A DNA stretch of 64,000 nucleotides from DATIXJ01 sp035518715 (GTDB lineage Bacteria; Bacteroidota; Ignavibacteria; UBA10030; SZUA-254): assembly GCA_035518715.1 (NCBI GenBank), contig DATIXJ010000017.1, forward strand, positions 13,885-77,884, written 5' to 3'. Shown here piece by piece: positions 36,733 to 45,892 of the stretch. The position numbers and the translations under genes were made by a program. Position 1 is the stretch's first letter. Every line of letters starts with the position of its first letter. The notes under the pieces were generated by a model. That model was not told the origin of the DNA and searched no databases. It saw only the letters and a program-made list of their open reading frames with translations.

Positions 36733-36770
36733 TGCCGCATGAAGAAATATTAACTTGTCTCACCGCATGA
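36732..36770 (+). CDS. Possible 12-residue coupling mini ORF (MPHEEILTCLTA)
   Basis: Its ATG (36732-36734) overlaps the accD stop by one base, and its TGA (36768-36770) overlaps the arginase ATG at 36767. GGGAG lies close upstream. The arginase start has no ribosome site of its own. The ORF could pass ribosomes from accD to arginase, but so short an ORF can arise by chance. Confidence 0.25.
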   Translation: MPHEEILTCLTA

Positions 36771-37672
36771 CAATCCATATCATAGGAGTACCGATGGATC
36801 TCGGATCCGGAAGACGCGGGGTCGATATGGGACCATCTGCGATCCGGATTGCCGGCGTTCACGAACGGCTTCGAGACCTGGGATACCGCGTCGTTGATGA
36901 AGGAGACCTGACCATCAGGACGCAGGAAGAGCAGCGGGTGAAAGATCCGCGTGCCAAGTATCTCCCGGAAATTGCCCGTGTCGTCAAGATTCTGCAGACG
37001 AAGGTTTTGAAGGCGATGCGGAAGAATCAGTTTCCCCTTGTTCTCGGCGGAGACCATTCGATCGCCATCGGAACTATCAGCGGCATTGCAAGCTTCGCCC
37101 GTCAGCGAAAAGGAAAAGTCGGAGTCCTGTGGATTGACGCCCACGGCGACTTCAACACGCCCGAGAGTTCGCCCTCGGGAAATATTCACGGCATGCCGCT
37201 TGCCGTCTGCTGTGGAATCGGACCCCGCTCGCTGCGTGCCGTCGGTGGAAATTTCCGGAAGGTCGATCCGGAGAATGTTGTCATTATCGGGTTGCGCAAC
37301 GTCGACCGCAAAGAGCGGGAACATCTTATTGATCTTGGCGTGAATGTGTTTACGATGGAAGAAATCGACAAGTTTGGTGTTCACCGCGTGATGAAGAAGG
37401 CACTGCAGAAGTTTGAGGACACGGTTGATTATCTGCATGTCAGTTTTGACCTGGACAGTGTCGATCCGGTCTATGCCCCCGGCGTCGGAACCCCCGTCAA
37501 GGGCGGTCTCGATTACCGGGAAGCACATCTCATTATGGAAATGCTGGCCGAGTCGAAAAGAGTGACGTCGCTCGAGCTGGTCGAGGTGAATCCGATTCTT
37601 GATAATCGCAACCAATCAGCTGAATTTGCCGTAGAATTAGTACAATCGATATTCGGGAAAAAGATCCTGTAA
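36767..37672 (+). CDS. rocF: Arginase
   Basis: A 301-residue ureohydrolase that splits arginine into ornithine and urea. The dimanganese ligands are visible in LGGDHSIAIG, WIDAHGDFNTPESSPSGNIHG and SFDLDSVDPVYAPGVGTPV. GLDYREAHLIMEM and ELVEVNP also match arginase rather than agmatinase. The ATG at 36767 is favoured over TTG at 36755 because family similarity begins with the following MTIHIIGVPMDLG. It lies between fatty acid synthesis and envelope genes, which gives no pathway clue. Confidence 0.92.
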   Translation: MTIHIIGVPMDLGSGRRGVDMGPSAIRIAGVHERLRDLGYRVVDEGDLTIRTQEEQRVKDPRAKYLPEIARVVKILQTKVLKAMRKNQFPLVLGGDHSIAIGTISGIASFARQRKGKVGVLWIDAHGDFNTPESSPSGNIHGMPLAVCCGIGPRSLRAVGGNFRKVDPENVVIIGLRNVDRKEREHLIDLGVNVFTMEEIDKFGVHRVMKKALQKFEDTVDYLHVSFDLDSVDPVYAPGVGTPVKGGLDYREAHLIMEMLAESKRVTSLELVEVNPILDNRNQSAEFAVELVQSIFGKKIL

Positions 37673-37713
37673 GAGGAGATGCATGAAGAAGAACATTGGG
37701 GGATGAAGAGCCG

Positions 37714-38475
37714 GTGAGACGATCGTATTTTGCCGACAAGGAATTTGGCAGAATTCGAACGAGCGCGCTTGTGATCAGCATTGTTCTTCACGGGTTGATC
37801 ATTTTTGGATTGATGTATCACGCGGAGCAACAGGCAGAACTTGCGAAAGAGGAACAATTGAAATTCGGCAGCAGCGGGGGTGGAGGTGGTGAAGGTGCGA
37901 ATGAGGACATGATCCAGTTTGGATCACAGGGAAGCACTGAAAACGAGAATGGAATCGAGTCGATCTCGGGGCTGCAGCTGACGTTGCTCCAAATCCATGT
38001 CTACGATGATGCTGTTCACGCCACACCTGTCCTGCAGGTTGAAACCATAAAGCCGAAACTCAAACCGCGGAAATCAAAACCACAACCGATTCTTGCAGAT
38101 AATTTGCCCACACGCTGGGTTCGGCGCGGTACGGGCCCCGGCACTGGCGGTGGAACCGGCGGCGGTAATGGAGGCGGGATCGGTCCGGGAAACGGTTTCT
38201 CCATCGACTGGGGCGGTGCAGGCTCCCGGCGACTGCTGAGTGGAAAGATCCCGAAGTATCCGGAGGGAACCAATAAACAAATGACGGTGATCCTGCGGTT
38301 CGCCGTCCTCCCCGATGGCACGGTTGATGCCATCGTACCAACCCGTAAGACAGATGAGCGTCTCGAAGGTGCGGCGATTGCCGCTCTCAGGACGTGGCGG
38401 TTTGATCCTCTTCCTCCCCAGATCGACCAGAAATCACAGGTCGGTACAGCAACATTCACATTCAAAATAGAATAA
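37714..38475 (+). CDS. TonB-like energy-transducing protein (possible frameshift at its 5' end)
   Basis: An inner-membrane-anchored protein with one transmembrane helix (ALVISIVLHGLIIFGLMY). Glycine-rich spacers, a basic KPKLKPRKSKPQP stretch and a C-terminal TonB domain (GKIPKYPEGTNKQMTVILRFAVLPDGTV..., AALRTWRFDPLP) follow. The frame opens at TTG 37696, and GTG 37714 is a possible start, but neither has a good ribosome site. AAGAGGAG followed by ATG at 37683 is well spaced but is in another frame, giving MKKNIGG-stop. Dropping one base in the five-G run at 37698-37702 would fuse it in frame (MKKNIGDEEPVRRSYF). A sequence error or frameshift is therefore likely. A TonB role with the downstream barrel at 43408-45036 is inferred. 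Confidence 0.8.
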   Translation: MRRSYFADKEFGRIRTSALVISIVLHGLIIFGLMYHAEQQAELAKEEQLKFGSSGGGGGEGANEDMIQFGSQGSTENENGIESISGLQLTLLQIHVYDDAVHATPVLQVETIKPKLKPRKSKPQPILADNLPTRWVRRGTGPGTGGGTGGGNGGGIGPGNGFSIDWGGAGSRRLLSGKIPKYPEGTNKQMTVILRFAVLPDGTVDAIVPTRKTDERLEGAAIAALRTWRFDPLPPQIDQKSQVGTATFTFKIE

Positions 38476-38499
38476 CAACCTGAAAGGACGCTACTCGCG

Positions 38500-40383
38500 A
38501 TGGAATGTTATGGCAGACGACTTTGGACACTCTTTACTCTCATCATTCTTGCCTATCTTCTCACCGATCCTCTTGAGGCACAACAATCTGCCGGTTTGCC
38601 GGTCTGGTGGTACGGCGGAGCGGTGGGGCCGAATCTCAATTCGTACAGCTCATCCGTCCAACAGCTGAATTCCACTACCCGGACCGCGCAGCCCTTTACC
38701 GGGGGTTCCGGAGCCGGCACCTTTCTGGCACCGATGATTGAGTATCGTCCGAACAGGACGTGGGGCGGCATGCTCTCGCTCGGGTTCGACGGCCGCAGCG
38801 GCTCATTCGATAATGTGGGCAACGCGACACTCAAGACCTCAATGAATTACATCTCTCTCGAACCGAATGTTCGCTATTCTCCGTTCGACGTGGATTTCTA
38901 CTTTTTCGGCGGGCCGCGACTGGGATTCAATGTCGCCAAGACGTTTACGTATACTCCATCCGGAGGTTCCTCAACGGAGGCAGAATGGAGCGGCATCCGA
39001 AGTGCCGCAATCGGGATTCAGCTCGGAGCAGGATATGAGTTTTCGGTAACTCCTGCACAGAATACGCTGCAGATTCATCTTTCCCCGTTCGTGTCAGGAC
39101 TGTTCGGACAGGGACCACGGTCTGAAGAATCATGGTCGCTCGTCACCCTGCGCGCAGGGCTGGCTGTGCTCTTTGGGAACTCTGCCTTCGGGACTTCAGA
39201 GAATGAGGGTGTAGGCGAAGTACAGTTTTCCGCGCGTCCTCCCAGAATTATTCCCAACGCGCGAACTGTCCGCGAAACCTTCCCAATGAGGAATTATGTG
39301 TTTTTTGATGAGGGATCGAATGTCCTGCCCTCGCGATACGTCACGCTGACGAAGGAACAGGCGTTAACATTCAAAGAAGAGCAGCTTCTGCATCCCGAGC
39401 CGAAAGATCTCACCGGGAGATCACGCAGACAGATGGTGACGTATCACAACATTCTGAATGTCCTTGGCGACAGGATGCGCCGGTACACCGAGGCAAAGGT
39501 TACGCTTCTCGGGAGCGCCGAAGAAGGTGCTACGGCTGGACAATCACTTGCGGAAACGATCAAGCAGTATCTTGTCTCGGTATTTGGGATCGATCCGATT
39601 CGGATCACCACGCAAGGTGCCGTGAAGCCGCCGATTCCCTCGCACGAACCTGGCGGAACACGCGATCTCGAACTCGTGAAACCCGAGGACCGGAGAGTGG
39701 AAATTTCCAGTTCCGTGCCGGAAATACTGGATCCCGTGCAGATCGTCTCGCTGGAAGAGGATCCGCTGGAGAGCGATGTCTTTCTCAATGTTCCCAATGC
39801 AGAGACACAGCTGGCATCGTGGACCGTCGCGGTCAATGACGAGCAGGGTGCGGTACAGCGATACGGTCCCTTCACTTCCGATCAGGCGCGCATTCCGGGA
39901 AGAACCATCCTCGGCAATCTCCCGCAGGGAACCTTTACGCTCACACTGGAGGGGCAGACCAAAAGCGGCGGGGTCATAACGAAAGAGCAGACGATCCGCC
40001 TGGTGCGGTCGAGTGAGCCGGAAGAAGCGCCCGGATATCGCTTCAGCATCCTCTTTGAATTTGATCAATCAAAGACGGTAGCAACGTACGAGCGTTTCCT
40101 GACGGAGACGGTTGCACCGCTCATTGCTGACGGAAACTCCGTCATCATTCACGGCCACACGGATATTGTCGGGGAAGAGAGCCATAACCTTGCGCTCTCC
40201 CGTGAACGTGCCCAGCAAACCATGGCTGCCCTCGAGCGTGAGCTTACGAAAGCCGGTAAAACGCACGTGAAGTTCGACACGTACGGTTTCGGCGAAGATG
40301 TTCGCCGCGCTCCATTTGACAACAAGCTTCCCGAAGAACGCTTCTATAATAGAACGGTGATCATCGACATCGTTCCGGAGTAA
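38500..40383 (+). CDS. Outer-membrane protein with two OmpA-like domains
   Basis: A 627-residue protein with a signal peptide ending near LEAQQ. The first part (about 30-240) is strand-rich and barrel-like. A central segment, including NYVFFDEGSNVLPSRY and LNVLGDRMRRYTEAKVTLLGSAEEG, looks like a degenerate OmpA C-terminal domain. A second, standard OmpA domain lies at the end (FSILFEFDQSKTVATYERF, IIHGHTDIVGEESHNLALSRERAQ, FYNRTVIIDIVP). The HTD-...-N-x-x-LS-x-x-RA pattern there binds peptidoglycan. It probably links the outer membrane to the cell wall. It is 24 bases from the TonB-like gene and 7 from the TPR gene, so one operon is likely. Confidence 0.85.
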   Translation: MECYGRRLWTLFTLIILAYLLTDPLEAQQSAGLPVWWYGGAVGPNLNSYSSSVQQLNSTTRTAQPFTGGSGAGTFLAPMIEYRPNRTWGGMLSLGFDGRSGSFDNVGNATLKTSMNYISLEPNVRYSPFDVDFYFFGGPRLGFNVAKTFTYTPSGGSSTEAEWSGIRSAAIGIQLGAGYEFSVTPAQNTLQIHLSPFVSGLFGQGPRSEESWSLVTLRAGLAVLFGNSAFGTSENEGVGEVQFSARPPRIIPNARTVRETFPMRNYVFFDEGSNVLPSRYVTLTKEQALTFKEEQLLHPEPKDLTGRSRRQMVTYHNILNVLGDRMRRYTEAKVTLLGSAEEGATAGQSLAETIKQYLVSVFGIDPIRITTQGAVKPPIPSHEPGGTRDLELVKPEDRRVEISSSVPEILDPVQIVSLEEDPLESDVFLNVPNAETQLASWTVAVNDEQGAVQRYGPFTSDQARIPGRTILGNLPQGTFTLTLEGQTKSGGVITKEQTIRLVRSSEPEEAPGYRFSILFEFDQSKTVATYERFLTETVAPLIADGNSVIIHGHTDIVGEESHNLALSRERAQQTMAALERELTKAGKTHVKFDTYGFGEDVRRAPFDNKLPEERFYNRTVIIDIVPE

Positions 40384-40390
40384 CCGGGGC

Positions 40391-43300
40391 TTGCGATCCA
40401 TGCCCACATGGGTGTCTTCTCCCGTATTTGCGGCAGTGTTGTTCCTTGCCCTGACGGGTGGCGTCGTACGGGGCCAGGTCCCCGATGTACGTTCCACTGC
40501 GCAGCCGGATAATCTCGGTCCCGCCGACCAGTGGGTTTCCATCAACGGATATCACGTTGCGCGTCAGGAGCTGGAAAAGGTCTTCCCGCAGCTTCGGACA
40601 GCAGGCGACCGCCGTGATGCTTCCTTTCTCCTGATGCAGTGCTCATTTGAAGATCAGCAGTACGAAGATGCGTTCGCGTGGAGCGCTGTGTATCTGCATG
40701 ATTACCCGAACGACGGACGTTATCCCTCTGCTCTGTTTATCCATGGTATCAGCGCTTTCCAGACGCACCGGCTTTCCGATGCGCAGAAGTCGCTGAGTGC
40801 GTTTATCAATTCGTATCCCGCGCATCCGAAGATCGGCGCCGCGTATTTCTGGAGGGCAATGGGGATGCTGGATGAAGGAAACTCAGCGTCTGCGGAATCA
40901 GATCTCCGGCAGGCGTATGAAAATTCACCCGGTTCTGCCTACCGTGATGTAGCTCTCTCGGGCTGGGCTCTGTCTCTGGAGCGTCGCGGGGCGTATGCCG
41001 AAGCGATCCCTCAGCTTGAAAAATTCCTGAATGAATTTCCTTCCAGTTCACTGGTACCCAGCGTACGGATTCGTCTGGCATCGCTTCTCATGAGGATGGG
41101 TGAAACCGGAAAGGCGGCAGAAACTCTTCAGGGCACAAAGCCCCCGGGAAGAGAAGCAGAGGAGTACTCGCTCTTACGCGCAGAAGCAGACCTTCGCCTT
41201 CATCAGTATGAAAAGGGGCAAATAGAATACGAGAATTTTGTCCGCGATTTCAGCGGTTCCTCATATGCCCGCAATGCCTGGTTCAGCATTGCCTGGGCGC
41301 GCACGAAGAGAGGTGATCCGGCAGGCGCCCAGGGAGTGCTCGATTCGCTTGCAAAAGGAAACGATTCCCTTGCTTACGAATCTCTCTACCAGAGCGGCGT
41401 CCTCGCCTTGTTGCGCGATCGTCCTTCTGATGCGGATGTTCGGCTGAGTGCGCTGATCGACCGCTCTCCCTACGATGATCTGGCAGAACGCTCGTACTAC
41501 CAGCTCGGGCTTCAGAATTACCGGGAAAACCGACCGCTGGATGCCCGCCGCTACTTTGAGCTCGCAGCGCGGATGTTTCCCGGAAGCAGCCGCCGTCCGG
41601 AGTCCTTCCGTATGCTCGGCGAAACAAATGTGGTGCTGGGCGATTTTTCAAACGCAGAGTATGATTTTGGTCAGGTTCGCCGCCTCGGTGGATCCGGCGA
41701 GCTGCTCTCCCGGTCAATGTATCAGCAAGGTGTTTGTCTCTACCATCTCGGGAGATTCAAGAGCAGCGCAGAATTATTCAAACAATTTCTCGATCGGTTT
41801 CCGCAGGATGCTCGGGTGGGAGAAGTAAATGTCTGGATGGCTGAGGCACTTTTCCAGGATTACCGCTTCGATGAAGCCGAGGAAGCATACGCAAAGGCCC
41901 TTCGCTTGTTTCCTTCCAATCCCAAACGCGCTGAAGCCGCGTACGGCATCGCGTGGTCTCTGTTTGAGGAAAAAAAATTCGCGGAGGCTGCGGACAACTT
42001 TGACCGTTTCACGAGAGATTATCCCGACAGCAGGCACATGCTCGATGCGTCGCTGCGGAAGGCGGATTGTTACTTCTTCATGGGACAGTACGATAAAGCG
42101 AGTCAGTTGTATGCCTCGCTCGCTTCCAACCGGACCGACAGCCGTACAATAGAGTATGCGGAGTTCCAGGTTGCGATGTCGTATATACAACGGGGCGAAT
42201 CAGACCGGGGGATTCAGGAGCTTCGGAATTTTCTCGTAACATTTCCGCAATCGATCTACGACGAGGTAGTTCAGTTCAATATCGGGTGGGAATATTTTTC
42301 GCGGGAGGAATATCCGCTTGCCATAGCAGAGTTCCGGACGCTGATGCAGAAATATCCGTACAGCCAGCTCCTTCAGCGCGTCATCTTCAATATGGGCGAT
42401 GCGTTTTATAATCTGAAACAGTACGACAGTGCACGTGTCTATTACCAAAGTGTCATTCGGGATTTTCCACAAAGCCTGCTTGTTTCGGACGCGATCAACG
42501 GGCTGCAGTTCACGTACGAAGCACAGGGGAAACCCGCCGGTGCACTCGCGGAAATTGATACCCTGCTGCGAAGCCGTGCGATTCAAACTCCCGCGGAAGA
42601 GCTTGAGCTGCGCAAAGGAGACATTCTTTTTGGCGAGGGAGATTTCGGGTCTGCAGTTCAGGAGTATCATCAGGTGCTTGGCGGAAAACCTTCACATGCC
42701 GTGAAGGCAAAAGCCCTTCATCAGTTAGGCCGGGCATATGAACTGGAAGACAATCTCCCGCGTGCAATCACATACTATAAACAGGTATCGAAGGATTTTG
42801 CCGATGTCGACGTTGCTCCCGCAGCTACCCTCGAACTTGGCATTGCGTACGTCAAGCAAAAAGCGTATGCCGATGCCGCGACGACGCTGAAGCCGTTTGA
42901 AGCTGCATTTCCCTCTTCGCCGCTTGTCTCCGAGGCAGAGTATTATTACGGCGTGGCACTCGCACACGGCGGTAACGATGCCGCGGCCATGAATCAATTT
43001 CAGAAGATTCTGGACAAATCACCGACAGACGTCTTTGCGGACAGGGGGCGTCTCGAGATTGCCGAAATTCTCCGCGGACGAAAGGAGTATCGCGCCGCTA
43101 TTGATACGCTTGCCGGAATTCTCAACCGCCGCAGTGATGATATTGCCGCAGAGGCACTGAACACCATCGGCGACGATTTTCTTGCAATGCGAAAGTACAA
43201 GGATGCTCTGCAATCCTACAATGACGTCATCCGGCAGTATACGGATTTCCCGCTGATGATCGATCGCGCGCGCCTGGGCCTCGGAACTGCCTATGAAAAG

Positions 43301-43411
43301 CTTGGTGAGCGCATACAGGCGCGAGCCGCCTATCAGGAACTCCTCCAATCGGGAGTCGACCCGGTCCTTAAGAATGAGGCACAACAGCGCCTGAGGAAAT
43401 TGAAGCGATGA
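40391..43411 (+). CDS. Very long secreted TPR protein
   Basis: A 1006-residue protein with a signal peptide (FAAVLFLALTGGVVRGQ). The rest is almost entirely tetratricopeptide-like repeats of about 35 residues, for example YYQLGLQNYRENRPLDARRYF, AEEAYAKALRLFPSNPKRAE and RLGLGTAYEKLGERIQARAAY. The repeat style with FP-S/D/Q-S-x-x-V between units is like YbgF/BamD-type periplasmic TPRs. It probably scaffolds envelope protein complexes. The start is TTG 40391 or ATG 40400. The stop overlaps the following barrel gene by 4 bases, suggesting the two work together. Confidence 0.85.
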   Translation: MRSMPTWVSSPVFAAVLFLALTGGVVRGQVPDVRSTAQPDNLGPADQWVSINGYHVARQELEKVFPQLRTAGDRRDASFLLMQCSFEDQQYEDAFAWSAVYLHDYPNDGRYPSALFIHGISAFQTHRLSDAQKSLSAFINSYPAHPKIGAAYFWRAMGMLDEGNSASAESDLRQAYENSPGSAYRDVALSGWALSLERRGAYAEAIPQLEKFLNEFPSSSLVPSVRIRLASLLMRMGETGKAAETLQGTKPPGREAEEYSLLRAEADLRLHQYEKGQIEYENFVRDFSGSSYARNAWFSIAWARTKRGDPAGAQGVLDSLAKGNDSLAYESLYQSGVLALLRDRPSDADVRLSALIDRSPYDDLAERSYYQLGLQNYRENRPLDARRYFELAARMFPGSSRRPESFRMLGETNVVLGDFSNAEYDFGQVRRLGGSGELLSRSMYQQGVCLYHLGRFKSSAELFKQFLDRFPQDARVGEVNVWMAEALFQDYRFDEAEEAYAKALRLFPSNPKRAEAAYGIAWSLFEEKKFAEAADNFDRFTRDYPDSRHMLDASLRKADCYFFMGQYDKASQLYASLASNRTDSRTIEYAEFQVAMSYIQRGESDRGIQELRNFLVTFPQSIYDEVVQFNIGWEYFSREEYPLAIAEFRTLMQKYPYSQLLQRVIFNMGDAFYNLKQYDSARVYYQSVIRDFPQSLLVSDAINGLQFTYEAQGKPAGALAEIDTLLRSRAIQTPAEELELRKGDILFGEGDFGSAVQEYHQVLGGKPSHAVKAKALHQLGRAYELEDNLPRAITYYKQVSKDFADVDVAPAATLELGIAYVKQKAYADAATTLKPFEAAFPSSPLVSEAEYYYGVALAHGGNDAAAMNQFQKILDKSPTDVFADRGRLEIAEILRGRKEYRAAIDTLAGILNRRSDDIAAEALNTIGDDFLAMRKYKDALQSYNDVIRQYTDFPLMIDRARLGLGTAYEKLGERIQARAAYQELLQSGVDPVLKNEAQQRLRKLKR

Positions 43412-45036
43412 GAATAGCCCCGATCATCTCCGGAATTCTGATTGCCGTTTCCGTATCTGCCGGTCAGGAACAGGCGGCAATCACCGATACCTCGGGTATG
43501 CCGAGACTTGAGATTCCTGAGATCACCATCATTGGGAAGAAAGCCATCACTCTCCCGTTTGCGAGAAAGGGAGAAATCTACGATGTTGATATCTACAAGG
43601 TCCCGCCGCCGGATTCTACGCTCCTGCAGGACCGGCCGCCAATGCCGCTTCCCGTCGGACGGCTTCCGCGGTATGATGAACCGCTCGTTCCGCTTCACTA
43701 CTCGGTCGAAGGTTCTCTCGGCAGCTATTTCACCGGCGGAGCCCGCGGATATCTCGATTATACGGGAAATCGATGGGGAATTTCCGGCAACGCCGGTTTC
43801 GACGCGACTCAGGGACACACCGATCATGCTTCAGGATCCGCAGTCGGTCTCGAGACTCACGGGCATGCCCTAATCGATGCGGGGACAGGGGAGACAGGCG
43901 CTTTTCTTCTCAACGGAGGAATACTTCTCCGCCACGAGGTCTACGGACTCTTCGGAGCCCAGGATCCATCTACCGATCGCACGCAGAATTCAACCACGCT
44001 GTCACTCGGCGCGGGCACCCTCGGGCAGGATGTGAATGCGGTCAATTTCCGGCTCGCGGCGAACTTCCTCTCCGTCTCGGATGACCGCTCCGGTGTCGAC
44101 TCATCGGTATCTACCGTTTCACCCGAAGTTTCTGCATCCTTGCGGACAAAAGCGGGCGTCGTCGGCTTGTCGTCAGACTTCTCATTCCGGAGCTCGTCTC
44201 TTGATTACGCGCATCCTGTTGAGCTTCCGTCACTCCTGGATTTTTCTGCCGGGGCAGAATGGAGCCCGGTCGACCGCATCTCTCTGCGTGTTGGCGGAAC
44301 TTATGATGAGGGAAGCACAAGCAATGGAGATAACCGCTCGATTCTTGCCCCGTTCGGGGAAGTGAAATGGGAAATTGATCAGGACCGGTCGTTCCGGTTC
44401 TGGATCCGGCCCTCGATGGATTTTCGTTCATACGGGGACTTCCTCCATGAGAATCCGTATCTTTCAAGAGAACTTGATATCCGTCCGGAACGCGCTCCCG
44501 TTCATTTCGGCGGGACATTCTGGTATAATGCCGGTCTCCTTTCATTGGAGATCAACGGCTCGTTCTCAAAAACATCCAATACTGCAGTGACCATCGCACA
44601 GGGCAGTACGCTGATTCTGAATTATGTCGATGCGTCGAAACTGGTCGTACGGGGGGATGCGACCCTGCGGGTCGAAAACGATCTGCTTCTCCTCCTGTTT
44701 GGCGTTGTACAGCCCTCGGTTGAAGACGGGACAACCACGCAGCTCCCCATGGTGCCGCTGGTCAAACTCGGCGGAAGGGCTGAATCATCACTCGGAACCC
44801 CCCTGAACTTCTGGTCCACGGCAGAATACTGGAGCAAGCAGAATGTCGATCTGGCGGGTTCCACAACGCTCGGTGATCGCGTGCTCTTTGGTGTCGGAGC
44901 ATCGGGCCGCATTGCCGGCAGGGTGGTACTTTCCGGGAGTATTGAAAATCTCTTCAATACTGCGTACAATTGGTGGAACGGCTATATTGCACCAGGTCGC
45001 CAGTTTATGCTCAACGCGAGAGTCAACCTCCAATGA
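43408..45036 (+). CDS. Plugless TonB-receptor-like outer-membrane barrel
   Basis: A 542-residue protein with a short signal (IAVSVSAGQE). A segment EIPEITIIGKKAITLPFARKG, with a TonB-box-like flavour, sits where receptors carry the TonB box. There is no recognisable plug domain, and the sequence passes directly into alternating beta strands. The last strands (RVVLSGSIENLFNTAYNWWNGYIAPGRQF, broken up here) strongly resemble the C-terminus of TonB-dependent receptors. It may be a reduced receptor or a barrel partnering the TPR protein, with which it is translationally coupled. Its stop overlaps the panC start (ATGA). Confidence 0.7.
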   Translation: MRIAPIISGILIAVSVSAGQEQAAITDTSGMPRLEIPEITIIGKKAITLPFARKGEIYDVDIYKVPPPDSTLLQDRPPMPLPVGRLPRYDEPLVPLHYSVEGSLGSYFTGGARGYLDYTGNRWGISGNAGFDATQGHTDHASGSAVGLETHGHALIDAGTGETGAFLLNGGILLRHEVYGLFGAQDPSTDRTQNSTTLSLGAGTLGQDVNAVNFRLAANFLSVSDDRSGVDSSVSTVSPEVSASLRTKAGVVGLSSDFSFRSSSLDYAHPVELPSLLDFSAGAEWSPVDRISLRVGGTYDEGSTSNGDNRSILAPFGEVKWEIDQDRSFRFWIRPSMDFRSYGDFLHENPYLSRELDIRPERAPVHFGGTFWYNAGLLSLEINGSFSKTSNTAVTIAQGSTLILNYVDASKLVVRGDATLRVENDLLLLLFGVVQPSVEDGTTTQLPMVPLVKLGGRAESSLGTPLNFWSTAEYWSKQNVDLAGSTTLGDRVLFGVGASGRIAGRVVLSGSIENLFNTAYNWWNGYIAPGRQFMLNARVNLQ

Positions 45037-45887
45037 AAATTGTTGCCGCCATACGTGAGATGCAGGATATCGCTCGCGGGCAGCGATTAAAGGGAGACAC
45101 GATCGGGTTTGTTCCCACCATGGGATTTCTTCACGAAGGGCATCTCTCCCTGATTCGCCTGGCGAAAAGCCGGGCGGACAAGATCATCACATCGATCTTT
45201 GTTAATCCCACACAGTTCGGTCCGGGGGAAGATTTCTCACGGTATCCCCGCAATCTCAAAGGTGATACGCAGCTTGCGGATTCCGCGGGGAGCGATTATC
45301 TCTTTGTCCCCGAAGGTGCCGACATTTATCCTGAAGGATACGGAACATTCGTCCAGGTTGAAGAGATGACAGCCGTCCTGGAAGGTAAATCCCGCCCGAC
45401 ACATTTCCGCGGCGTGACGACGGTAGTGGCAAAGCTGTTGAATATCATTCAGCCGGACGTTGCCGTATTCGGTCAAAAAGACGCGCAGCAGGTTGTCGTC
45501 ATCAAAAAAATGGTGAGAGACCTGAATATGGGCGTCGAAATCGTCGTCGGTCCAATAGTGCGCGAACCTGATGGACTTGCAATGAGTTCCCGAAACGTGT
45601 ATCTTTCACCGACAGAACGGACGGAGAGCAGAGTCCTCTATCAGTCTCTGCTGCAGGCGCGTGACCTGGTGCTCAAAGGGGAGCGTAGGGGTTCTGTAGT
45701 CATCGATGCCATGAAGAAGACCATCTCGACCGTACCCTCTGCAGCTATCGATTATATTTCCGTTTCAGACCCGGAAACACTCCGGGATATCTCCACAATA
45801 AAGGAGGGATCGAGCGTGCTCGTATCCCTGGCTGTACGCTTCGGTACCACCCGATTAATCGACAACATTCTTCTGACAATATCATAA
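45033..45887 (+). CDS. panC: Pantothenate synthetase
   Basis: A 284-residue enzyme that joins pantoate and beta-alanine with ATP to form pantothenate, the precursor of coenzyme A. The start at 45033 overlaps the barrel stop and gives the family N-terminus. The ATP-binding HEGH motif is at 34-37 (PTMGFLHEGHLSL). FVNPTQFG, FGQKDAQQ and MSSRNVYLSP are also intact. Coupling of a vitamin gene to an envelope gene is probably positional rather than functional. It is followed after 5 bases by the nucleotidyltransferase gene. Confidence 0.96.
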   Translation: MKIVAAIREMQDIARGQRLKGDTIGFVPTMGFLHEGHLSLIRLAKSRADKIITSIFVNPTQFGPGEDFSRYPRNLKGDTQLADSAGSDYLFVPEGADIYPEGYGTFVQVEEMTAVLEGKSRPTHFRGVTTVVAKLLNIIQPDVAVFGQKDAQQVVVIKKMVRDLNMGVEIVVGPIVREPDGLAMSSRNVYLSPTERTESRVLYQSLLQARDLVLKGERRGSVVIDAMKKTISTVPSAAIDYISVSDPETLRDISTIKEGSSVLVSLAVRFGTTRLIDNILLTIS

Positions 45888-45892
45888 CACCT

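Noticed and set aside
36590..37615. 341-codon open frame antisense to arginase and the accD end
   Set aside because: It is a shadow of two well-supported genes; its translated sequence is rich in D, H and R with no recognisable motif.
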